From contig JAIPIO010000033.1 in the NCBI GenBank assembly GCA_021734595.1, forward strand, positions 1 through 17,487: a stretch of 17,487 nt of DNA, written 5' to 3'. This stretch comes from Kiritimatiellales bacterium (GTDB lineage Bacteria > Verrucomicrobiota > Kiritimatiellia > Kiritimatiellales > Pontiellaceae). The notes beneath the pieces were generated by a model, which saw only the letters and a program-made list of their open reading frames with translations, was not told the DNA's origin and did not search any database. Positions 1-5,548 of this stretch are shown piece by piece. Position 1 is the stretch's first letter. Each line of letters opens with the position of its first letter. The translations under genes were made by a program, and so were the position numbers.

Positions 1-94
1 CAATCCACGCCCCCGCGCGGGGGGCGACGCGCGGTCCGCTGTTCGAGGTATCCTCCGTTCCCGTTTCAATCCACGCCCCCGCGCGGGGGGCGAC
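1..94 (-). CRISPR. Leader-proximal end of a type I-C CRISPR array (two repeats, one spacer)
   Basis: A 32-nt repeat is complete at 63-94. Its last 28 nt are present at 1-28, where the window edge removes the first four bases. The spacer between them (29-62) is 34 nt. Read on the minus strand the repeat begins GTCGC and ends GTGGATTGAAAC, the standard type I-C pattern. Its middle is a G+C-only near-palindrome (CGCCCCC-GCGC-GGGGGGCG on the plus strand) that would give a very stable crRNA hairpin, the kind of substrate Cas5c processes to leave a short 5' handle ending ATTGAAAC. This orientation makes the array collinear with the cas genes. The repeat at 63-94 is therefore leader-adjacent and the spacer at 29-62 should be the most recently acquired. 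The array continues beyond the window. Confidence 0.95.
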
Positions 95-272
95 GGTGTT
101 TATGTAACGGGTTGCAAGAGCGGTGTCAACGACTGGTTTTGCGCGAACCGCTGTCCTGTCATTTTTTTTATTCTATTGTCAAAGAACAGACGGACTCAAC
201 CCGTTTGCTTCGAAGATCTTGCCAGCCTTGCGAACCTGCCGGGGTTTTGCCGTGGACTGGAGGTTCGCGGAC
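95..272 (-). promoter_or_regulatory. CRISPR leader between cas2 and the array
   Basis: The 178 nt between the cas2 stop and the first repeat hold no credible gene. Read on the minus strand they contain an A-rich tract (about 171-161) and two TTGACA hexamers, at 182-177 and 129-124. The second is followed after 17 bp by TACATA (106-101), a possible array promoter whose start would fall at the first repeat. The match to a -10 box is modest, and the real promoter may lie further upstream. An inverted repeat (GCGAACCT at 230-237 with AGGTTCGC at 261-268) begins a few bases after the cas2 stop. It has no following U-tract, so it is not a clear terminator. Position and AT-richness support a leader; the promoter assignment is tentative. 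Confidence 0.6.
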
Positions 273-566
273 TCATACTATGAGGACTCCGCTTTCAAGG
301 TTGGGGGTGTCCTTTGCGCCGTGATGTTCGACTTTTCCCTCCCAGTTCTTGCCGAGAAAGTAGAAGCGGAGGGAGTCTTCTTCGGGTTTGTAGAGTCGCA
401 GGAGTTCGGCGCGAAACGCGGCCCATTGGGCGGGCTCCACAAGGCATTCGAAGACTGAGTTCTGGACACGCTGGCCATGGTTTAGGCAGGTCTTGGCTAT
501 ACGGGCGAGGCGCCGCCGGCCAGATTTGTTGATGGTGGATACGTCGTAGCTCACTAAAACCAACAT
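273..566 (-). CDS. cas2: CRISPR-associated protein Cas2 (type I-C)
   Basis: Cas2 pairs with Cas1 in the integrase complex that inserts new spacers. The 97-aa product begins MLVLVSYDVST, with the conserved Asp at residue 8. It continues with GRRRLARIAK, the QNSVFECLV strand and DSLRFYFLG, and ends near VEHHGAK, the full pattern of type I-C Cas2. The reading frame stays open upstream to 641, but the ATG at 566 is the likely start. It aligns with the family N-terminus and has a GGGAG ribosome-binding site at 574-578, about eight bases upstream. The 25 upstream codons are largely translation of a repeat copy (SLKSEIFDLKS), not Cas2 sequence. It is the last gene of the operon, separated from cas1 by 107 nt that hold the repeat, and is followed by the CRISPR leader. 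Confidence 0.93.
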   Translation of the reverse strand: MLVLVSYDVSTINKSGRRRLARIAKTCLNHGQRVQNSVFECLVEPAQWAAFRAELLRLYKPEEDSLRFYFLGKNWEGKVEHHGAKDTPNLESGVLIV

Positions 567-580
567 ATGACTCCCTTCGG

Positions 581-615
581 GAGATTTGAGATCGAATATT
601 TCAGATTTCAAACTC
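581..615. repeat. AT-rich repeat copy R1, between cas1 and cas2
   Basis: A copy of the GATTTGAGAT...TTTCAGATTTCAAA repeat fills much of the 107-nt cas1-cas2 gap. Read in the operon direction it translates as SLKSEIFDLKS without a stop, continuous with the cas2 frame. It resembles the copies at 1709-1741, 2099-2132, 2602-2632 and 2932-2964. Confidence 0.75.
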
Positions 616-673
616 CGCGGCTTTAGGTTTGTATTCATCATTTTTCATTTTAGATCTCATGCTTCAAATCCCT

Positions 674-1696
674 TCATCGCCAGATGAAGGGGGGATAGGC
701 TTCGAGGTCGCCACGGAGGTGTCGGGCGAGTAGTTGGGCTTGCAGATGGGGAAGCAAACCCACCTTGCATTTTTCTTCGAGATAAGGGTGTGTGATTTCC
801 TCTTGCTTGCGTTTTTGCCAGGCGGCCAGAAGGGTTTTACGTGCCGGATCTGTCATGGATACGGCACCACCGGCTGAATCGTTGAAGTCCTTGGGTTGGA
901 TTTGGCGACGGTTGATGAGGGAGAGAACAAGGCGGTCGGCAAGGAAAGCGCGGAATTCCTCCATGAGGTCAAGTGCGAGAGATGGCCGTCCGGGGCGGTC
1001 GGTATGGAGATAGCCCACACCAGGATCGAGGCCAACAGCTTCAAGAGCAGAACGACAGTCGTGCACGAGCAACGTATAGGTGAAGGAAAGGAGCGCATTG
1101 ACGGGATCGGTTGGCGGGCGGCGGTTGCGGCCGCCGAAGGCAAAGGCTTCGTCATTGACGGTTATCAATGACGGGAATGCGGCGAAGTAGGATGCGGCGG
1201 CTTCGCCTTCGTTGCCGCGCAATTCGTCGATGGGCATGGGGGTTTCCAATCTTTGGAGATATTGGGTAAGGCGGGATTCGGCTTTTTTCAGTCCATCGTC
1301 TTCGCCGTGGTCGCGCAGGGCGCGGCGCAGAACGGTGCGGGTATTGGCGATTTTGCCAATGAGCATGTTGCGGGCAATGGCGGCGGCGGCTTCGGAGTGG
1401 TCAGCGACGCGGTACTGCTCCCGTCGAAGCAATACGTTGCCGGAAACGGGGCCCTGGACGCGGGCGAGAAACTTTCCGTATTGGGAAAGGAAAGACACGG
1501 CAACGCTGTTTTCTGCACAGTGGTGCATAAGGAACGGGCTCATTGAAACAGCACCGAAGCAGACGACGCCGTTGAGCGTGTGGATCGGCACGCGCAGTTT
1601 GTTTTCCTGCTCGATCTTGACGACGACGGACTGCCCCTCTTTGTGGAGGTAGGCGTTCTGGGTGGTGACGTACAGGGTGTTAAGATATTTCTTCAT
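674..1696 (-). CDS. cas1: CRISPR-associated endonuclease/integrase Cas1 (type I-C)
   Basis: Cas1 is the metal-dependent integrase that joins protospacers to the leader-repeat junction with Cas2. The protein is 340 aa, usual for subtype I-C. It has the N-terminal beta domain (MKKYLNTLYVTTQNAYL) and an alpha-helical catalytic domain. The expected metal-binding residues are visible: Glu163 in RGNEGEAAASYF, His231 in GYLHTDRPGRPSLALDL, and the acidic cluster Asp243-Glu247 (DLMEEFR). It ends PPFIWR. Its ATG overlaps the cas4 stop as ATGA, and a GGAG about six bases upstream lies within the cas4 tail, so the two genes should be translationally coupled. All key residues are present, so it looks active. 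Confidence 0.97.
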   Translation of the reverse strand: MKKYLNTLYVTTQNAYLHKEGQSVVVKIEQENKLRVPIHTLNGVVCFGAVSMSPFLMHHCAENSVAVSFLSQYGKFLARVQGPVSGNVLLRREQYRVADHSEAAAAIARNMLIGKIANTRTVLRRALRDHGEDDGLKKAESRLTQYLQRLETPMPIDELRGNEGEAAASYFAAFPSLITVNDEAFAFGGRNRRPPTDPVNALLSFTYTLLVHDCRSALEAVGLDPGVGYLHTDRPGRPSLALDLMEEFRAFLADRLVLSLINRRQIQPKDFNDSAGGAVSMTDPARKTLLAAWQKRKQEEITHPYLEEKCKVGLLPHLQAQLLARHLRGDLEAYPPFIWR

Positions 1697-2403
1697 GGCC
1701 CGCTCCGCGAGATTTCAGATCTGATATTTGAGATTTCAAATGCGGTGTCGGCCAAATAGCCAGCTACTGGCCGACACCGCTTCGGCAGGCAGATATCGAT
1801 GAGCGAACAGGCATCGCACTTCTTTTGTTCGTATTCGGCGGGCGGTGTTGTGCCGGACTGGATGAGTTGATGCAACAGAGCTGCCGTCCGTTTCGTTTCA
1901 GCGCGGAGTTCGGAGGTGAATTCGACGGGTTGGCGGCGACGGGGCTGGCCATAGAAGATGGCACCCTCCCCAATCACCACGCCAAGCATTTCTTCAAGAC
2001 AAAGTGCCTGGGCACAGAGCTGCACCCAGTCGCAATGGGTCGGCTTGGGACGTCCGCGCTTGTGTTCCACGGGAAAGACGCATAGCGACTTCCCCGTGGA
2101 TTTGAAATCTGAAATTTTAGATATGAAATCTCCACCCACAGGCTGGAGGTGGAACTCCACGACATCGGCCTTGCCGATCAATCCCAATTCCAGCGAGCGC
2201 AGCAGTACGGCATATTCATAGCGGATTCCGTCGCGCGTTTCGTGCTCGGGGCGATCAACGCGGTCGTGCTGGACCCTGCCTTCGGCGGTGAAGCGATTTT
2301 CCGTCCACTGCTGCTCCAGATGGATAAGGGCGCACTGGCGCGGACAGTAGATGTAGTGCTGCAAGGCGGAAAGCGGCAAGAGGTCTGAATCGGAAAAAGT
2401 CAC
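1693..2403 (-). CDS. cas4: CRISPR-associated exonuclease Cas4 (type I-C) with repeat-derived insert
   Basis: Cas4 is a RecB-like Fe-S nuclease that trims prespacers and checks PAM orientation with Cas1-Cas2. The 236-aa product has the iron-sulfur cysteines Cys20 (YIYCPRQC) and Cys196, Cys199 and Cys205 (KKCDACSLIDIC). Nuclease residues are Asp80 (GKADVVEF) and Glu113/Lys115 (PVEHKRG), followed by the helix QLCAQALCLEEM. The start is GTG at 2403, overlapping the stop of the four-helix-bundle gene as GTGA; no other plausible start exists. The loop at about residues 91-103 (DFISKISDFKS) is encoded by repeat R3 and lies between the Asp80 and Glu113 strands, where an insert should be tolerated. 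The C-terminal tail (about 221-232, FEISNIRSEIS) is encoded by repeat R2. The motifs are otherwise intact. Confidence 0.95.
   Translation of the reverse strand: MTFSDSDLLPLSALQHYIYCPRQCALIHLEQQWTENRFTAEGRVQHDRVDRPEHETRDGIRYEYAVLLRSLELGLIGKADVVEFHLQPVGGDFISKISDFKSTGKSLCVFPVEHKRGRPKPTHCDWVQLCAQALCLEEMLGVVIGEGAIFYGQPRRRQPVEFTSELRAETKRTAALLHQLIQSGTTPPAEYEQKKCDACSLIDICLPKRCRPVAGYLADTAFEISNIRSEISRSGP
1709..1741. repeat. AT-rich repeat copy R2, at the cas4/cas1 junction
   Basis: The copy begins GAGATTTCAGATCTGATAT and continues TTGAGATTTCAAAT on the plus strand. It lies at the 3' end of cas4, just before the cas1 start, and is translated as the Cas4 C-terminal tail EISNIRSEIS. That reading phase differs from copies R1, R3 and R4. 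Confidence 0.75.
2099..2132. repeat. AT-rich repeat copy R3, inside cas4
   Basis: The copy begins GATTTGAAATCTGAAATTTT and continues AGATATGAAATCTC. It lies wholly within cas4 and is read in the operon direction as DFISKISDFKS, in frame and without a stop. It sits in a variable loop between conserved nuclease strands. Confidence 0.75.
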
Positions 2404-2909
2404 TGCTGTTCTCTTTGTCTCTTCAACTGTTCCAGCCGTTCCTCCTGCTGCCGCTTCAGATCCTCCATGAAAACCTGTGCCGCGTCGCGCTGATGATAGG
2501 CTTGTTTTGATTTTTCCGTGAGGTGCCGTGTTCCTTTAATATCCGATTCCTGCAGCGCAAACGCCCATCCACCGAGCTGTCTCGAAATACTGCGCGCCGC
2601 CGATTTCAGATCTGATATTTCAGATTTCAAATGGCCGAATGCCTTAATCCTTCCAATCACATGGCAGATGGAACGGACTTCTCCGGCGGAGCCTTTGGCA
2701 TAGTACAGGAACTGCAACAGCTCCGGCGTTGTGCCGCGTTCGAAACCTTCCGCGATATTGTTTGGAACCGACAGTGCCGCCCGCTGGATCTGATTCGCAA
2801 TATCCCCCCGCCCCTTGAATGCCGGATCTTCAGTGACTTCAAAAACCCTAACGGTTAAATCCACCCCGTCGTTCCACACCGGCACATCCTCGAAGTTTTC
2901 GTATTTCAT
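2400..2909 (-). CDS. S23/Avd-like four-helix-bundle protein embedded in the cas operon
   Basis: The first ~90 residues match the four-helix-bundle family known from 23S rRNA intervening sequences and related to Avd of diversity-generating retroelements: ENFEDVPVWNDGVDL, then QIQRAALSVPNNIAEGFERG (residues 40-59) and ELLQFLYYAKGSAGEVRS (63-80). At 169 aa it is longer than the usual ~120. Residues 93-103 (HLKSEISDLKS) are encoded by repeat copy R4. The last ~40 residues are highly charged and rich in Lys, Arg, Glu and Gln (from LTEKSKQAYHQ), probably a helix or coiled coil. The ATG has a strong AAGGAG six bases upstream. It lies 93 nt after cas7, and its TGA overlaps the cas4 GTG, so it is coupled to the adaptation genes. 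No nuclease motif is seen. Its role here is unknown: an accessory of spacer acquisition, or a repeat-associated passenger. Confidence 0.85.
   Translation of the reverse strand: MKYENFEDVPVWNDGVDLTVRVFEVTEDPAFKGRGDIANQIQRAALSVPNNIAEGFERGTTPELLQFLYYAKGSAGEVRSICHVIGRIKAFGHLKSEISDLKSAARSISRQLGGWAFALQESDIKGTRHLTEKSKQAYHQRDAAQVFMEDLKRQQEERLEQLKRQREQQ
2602..2632. repeat. AT-rich repeat copy R4, inside the four-helix-bundle gene
   Basis: The copy begins GATTTCAGATCTGATATTTC and continues AGATTTCAAAT. Read on the minus strand it encodes LKSEISDLKS in frame, in the segment between the predicted third and fourth helices of the S23-like protein. It is the copy most like R2 and R1. Confidence 0.75.
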
Positions 2910-2931
2910 GAGTCGCTCCTTCCGCTTTGCG

Positions 2932-2964
2932 GGATTTCAAATCTCAGATATCAAATTTCAAATC
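2932..2964. repeat. AT-rich repeat copy R5, between cas7 and the four-helix-bundle gene
   Basis: The copy begins GGATTTCAAATCTCAGATAT and continues CAAATTTCAAATC. It abuts the foot of the hairpin at 2965-3000 and lies just upstream of the S23-gene ribosome-binding site. Unlike the other four it is noncoding: the phase matching the others contains a TGA. Confidence 0.75.
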
Positions 2965-3000
2965 ACGTTGCGGGAGCAGAAGATTCCGCTCCCGCAACGT
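2965..3000 (-). promoter_or_regulatory. Strong hairpin immediately after cas7
   Basis: Perfect 13-bp arms (ACGTTGCGGGAGC at 2965-2977 and GCTCCCGCAACGT at 2988-3000) flank a 10-nt loop, two bases beyond the cas7 stop in the transcript. No U-tract follows; the next bases are GATTTGAAATTTG. It is therefore not a canonical intrinsic terminator. A 3'-end stabiliser, a processing site or a partial attenuator would fit its position at the border between the abundant Cascade subunits and the adaptation genes; that role is inference. Confidence 0.75.
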
Positions 3001-3002
3001 GC

Positions 3003-3860
3003 CTACAGCATCTCGATCAGTTCCACCCCCGTCGGCGCGGCTCCGACCGACACCGTATAATCCGCAAATGAGCGCGGTGGCGCATCACCACAATTTTTCT
3101 GAATCGTCACCAGATTAAACAGCTTCTGCGCGGGGGCGTTGCCCAACTCGGAATCGTGCTTAAATACGATCAGCTTTTGCGGTGCCATCTCGCCGCGCGC
3201 GGCGGAGCGGTCATGATCGAACATTTCCATAAGAGCCTTCCAGAAAAGTTTAAGATCCTCTTCAGAAAACCCGGTCTGCTTCGCCAGCGGCGCGGAGATG
3301 AAGCCGTGAAGACGATACAACCCATACGGGATATAGGTTTTGCGTCCCATCGTGCGGTTGTCCCCATCCTGGGCATCGGCTTCCTTCCTTGTCTCAACAG
3401 CCATGCGGGTAATGCTGGCTTCCAGAGGAACAACCGGATCAATACTTTGTGAAAATGCAAACTGCACCGGCCCGCGAACCTGACCACAGTTATTTTCTTT
3501 CGTACTCATGACCGCGCCAAAGGTTCGAACATCAAAAAAGTTTTTGCACATCCACGCCCGCGCCTGACTAATCTTCTCCGCCTTATCTTTCACTTCGGCA
3601 ACCGCATCATAGGCCGGCTGGCGGCGTTCCGTGAGAATACCCTTTTCTTTGACATAGATATTGAACGGCGTCTGATCTTCTTTTGTGAGTTCAACATAGT
3701 TTCTCACCTTGCGCTTGAGGCAAACATCGGTGGTGATGCCATGCCCGGTTTCAGGATCGATGCGCGGCAGGTTTCCTCCGTCGGGATCTCCATTTGGATT
3801 TCCGTTCTTCACATCGAACAACAACACGAATTCATAGCGGTTTTTGATGGGGTCACTCAT
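3003..3860 (-). CDS. cas7: Type I-C Cascade backbone protein Cas7 (Csd2)
   Basis: Cas7 subunits polymerise along the crRNA spacer to form the backbone of the type I-C effector. The 285-aa protein starts with a RAMP-like strand (NRYEFVLLFDVKNGNPNGDPD, residues 7-27). The Csd2 hallmark RIDPETGHGITTDVCLKRKVR follows (about 33-53), and then FFDVRTFGAVMS (108-119). This is the usual Csd2 length and order. The start ATG overlaps the cas8c stop as ATGA and has an AAGGAG eight bases upstream. Because several Cas7 copies are needed per complex, high output is expected, which fits the good ribosome-binding site and the hairpin just after its stop. No defects are seen. Confidence 0.97.
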   Translation of the reverse strand: MSDPIKNRYEFVLLFDVKNGNPNGDPDGGNLPRIDPETGHGITTDVCLKRKVRNYVELTKEDQTPFNIYVKEKGILTERRQPAYDAVAEVKDKAEKISQARAWMCKNFFDVRTFGAVMSTKENNCGQVRGPVQFAFSQSIDPVVPLEASITRMAVETRKEADAQDGDNRTMGRKTYIPYGLYRLHGFISAPLAKQTGFSEEDLKLFWKALMEMFDHDRSAARGEMAPQKLIVFKHDSELGNAPAQKLFNLVTIQKNCGDAPPRSFADYTVSVGAAPTGVELIEML

Positions 3861-4225
3861 GATTTTTCTCCTTCGGTTTTATTCTCTTTTTTACGGTATA
3901 GATCGTTTTTCTGCTGGTAGTAGGCGATGGCAAACAGGCCTTGATCCTGCAATCCCATATGCGCGGGAAAAAAAGCCACATGCTCCATGATCTCCGAAAT
4001 CCTGCGATCCGAGACATGCCCGTATTCCGCCTTCTCGATATGATGCTGTGACAAACGCAACAAACGCGGAAAAACGCTAGCAGGCGTGGCGGATGCCGCA
4101 CTGAAGAAGCGATCTTTGATCGTTGTATTCACTTTTCCCAACGCATCCAACTGCGCTTTTTCAAGCACGGCAAACAGCCGTCCAAGGAGATATGAGATCT
4201 CCCGTCTTTCTGTATCCAATGACAT
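3857..4225 (-). CDS. cas11c: Cas11c small subunit from an internal start in cas8c
   Basis: In type I-C systems the Cascade small subunit is known to be translated separately from the 3' part of cas8c. Here codon 442 of cas8c is an ATG (4225-4223) preceded by AAAAAGGAGG, a near-perfect Shine-Dalgarno (AGGAGG at 4236-4231), with five bases between. Such a site inside a coding region is hard to explain otherwise. The product would be 122 aa, beginning MSLDTERREISYLLGRLF. It is largely helical, as expected for Cas11, and shares the cas8c stop. The start codon lies within a small palindrome (TCCAATGTCATTGGA in the mRNA), which could influence initiation. The assignment rests on the ribosome-binding site and the family precedent. 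Confidence 0.8.
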   Translation of the reverse strand: MSLDTERREISYLLGRLFAVLEKAQLDALGKVNTTIKDRFFSAASATPASVFPRLLRLSQHHIEKAEYGHVSDRRISEIMEHVAFFPAHMGLQDQGLFAIAYYQQKNDLYRKKENKTEGEKS

Positions 4226-5548
4226 TGGAACCTCCTTTTTATGATTTCGTTGCAATACTGCTTTCAAGATTGATGCGCGAAGATAATTGACCCGCCGATC
4301 AGCGCGAATGCGCCCCATGACACCCTGACACAGGTTTTGCGGATAATTAGCTCCCGTCAGGATTGAGCGCATCAATGCGCCACAGAGGACTGGCGAAATA
4401 TCCTTTGTCTCGCGGGCGGTCTCTTTGAGCAGATGCCAGATTCCGGGGAACGGGATACCCTTTTCGGAATGCTCCATTTCCAAACATTGGAAATGATCAT
4501 GTAAACGAACCATCAACTCATCAACCGTGCAGACATACCAGAAGCGCAGCGCGAGCCGGGCTTTATTGAGCGACAGCCCCAGAATATAGAATTTTATTTT
4601 TCCATCTTCATTCACTTCACCTGGCAACTTTCCCTTACGCACGGCTTCCAAAAATTTCTGAACCGGAATGTTTGCTTTTTCATCCTCCATCGAAGGATTC
4701 AGCACATGCCCCATAAAGGTTTCGATAGGCGAAGCTCTTTCCGCCCAGAAAACGGTCGCTGTATCACCGATGCGCAGACGCTGGGTTTTGCTGCGAAACA
4801 AATACTTGAGTGCCGTTGAGCTTTTAAATTCGGCCTCAACTGAGATAGGGGCATTCTCTCCTTTTTTCTTTCCATAAGATTCATAGGCAACCTCATTGAA
4901 GGAAACCAACGAAGCTCCTGAGCCAAACTTAAACTGAGCATACTGGGATTGTATGTCGTGAACCGATCCATCCAAAAAACTCACTCCCAAAGGAAAGTGT
5001 TCCTCTTTAACAAAGCCGGCCCAAAGTGCCTTCACGGCAGGCCGTTCATGCACAAAGTCAGAATCCCCCTGCAAACGGAAGGCAACCCACTTCCCATGTG
5101 TCCCGCAGATTTCCTTCCAGTCTCTCAGATCAAACGAATCAGCGGGGCTCCACTTCTTGAGAAATGCCTTTACCGCCACGACTCCTTCATCATCAGAATT
5201 GCAACAAACTTCATCAATCCGCTCTGTGAAGGATTCATGATGCACCTTTTTCCGGGCGCTCCCGGACATGCCAAAAATATAGTCGGCTTTATCGATCATG
5301 AAATTTGGAGTTGTCGCCGCCGCATTGGCACGAACATTCACCTGATTGGTGTAGGGAACTTCCGAGGTTCGGAACCCAAATTTCTGAGCCGTGATTTTTG
5401 TCCGAAAATCTTCGGGCTGCCCGATCATATTGCCGGATTTATCGATGGTGACTACAAATCCAATGTCCTCAATACTGAATCCATAAGGCGGAACATCCTT
5501 TGTTTGGGCGAGGCGGTCATACAGAGCGATTAGCGACTGGAAGATCAT
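3857..5548 (-). CDS. cas8c: Type I-C Cascade large subunit Cas8c (Csd1)
   Basis: Cas8c is the large subunit that recognises the PAM and helps recruit Cas3. The 563-aa length is typical of Csd1. Recognisable stretches include the N-terminal MIFQSLIALYDRLAQ, the segment DKADYIFGMSGSARKKVHHESFTERI, and the C-terminal helical part SYLLGRLFAVLEKAQLDALG. There is no catalytic motif to check in this family. The ATG overlaps the cas5c stop as ATGA and follows an excellent GAGGAGGTG. The end overlaps the cas7 start in the same way, so cas5c-cas8c-cas7 form one tightly coupled block. A 21-bp perfect palindrome at 4475-4495 is read as HFQCLEM and belongs to the TTCCAA type found between genes elsewhere in the window. 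The 3' part contains the separate cas11c start. Confidence 0.96.
   Translation of the reverse strand: MIFQSLIALYDRLAQTKDVPPYGFSIEDIGFVVTIDKSGNMIGQPEDFRTKITAQKFGFRTSEVPYTNQVNVRANAAATTPNFMIDKADYIFGMSGSARKKVHHESFTERIDEVCCNSDDEGVVAVKAFLKKWSPADSFDLRDWKEICGTHGKWVAFRLQGDSDFVHERPAVKALWAGFVKEEHFPLGVSFLDGSVHDIQSQYAQFKFGSGASLVSFNEVAYESYGKKKGENAPISVEAEFKSSTALKYLFRSKTQRLRIGDTATVFWAERASPIETFMGHVLNPSMEDEKANIPVQKFLEAVRKGKLPGEVNEDGKIKFYILGLSLNKARLALRFWYVCTVDELMVRLHDHFQCLEMEHSEKGIPFPGIWHLLKETARETKDISPVLCGALMRSILTGANYPQNLCQGVMGRIRADRRVNYLRASILKAVLQRNHKKEVPMSLDTERREISYLLGRLFAVLEKAQLDALGKVNTTIKDRFFSAASATPASVFPRLLRLSQHHIEKAEYGHVSDRRISEIMEHVAFFPAHMGLQDQGLFAIAYYQQKNDLYRKKENKTEGEKS
4475..4495. repeat. TTCCAA-type palindrome within cas8c
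   Basis: Arms CATTTCCAA and TTGGAAATG flank a 3-nt centre (ACA), giving a perfect 21-bp dyad. It is in frame and encodes part of HFQCLEM. It has the same core as the intergenic palindromes at 8543-8726, 13353-13390, 14624-14670 and 17294-17308. It may be chance, since the family protein also has an HF.xLE-like stretch here. Confidence 0.5.

Noticed and set aside
230..268. Inverted repeat after cas2 as an operon terminator
   Set aside because: The 8-bp arms have a 23-nt loop and no U-tract on either strand. It was left as a note within the leader.
567..641. N-terminal extension of Cas2 by 25 codons
   Set aside because: The added residues are mostly translation of repeat copy R1. The family N-terminus MLVLVSYD begins at 566, with a good GGGAG upstream.
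2400..2909. A diversity-generating retroelement centred on the Avd-like gene
   Set aside because: No reverse transcriptase, template repeat or variable-repeat target gene is present in the window. Only the helper-like fold is shared.
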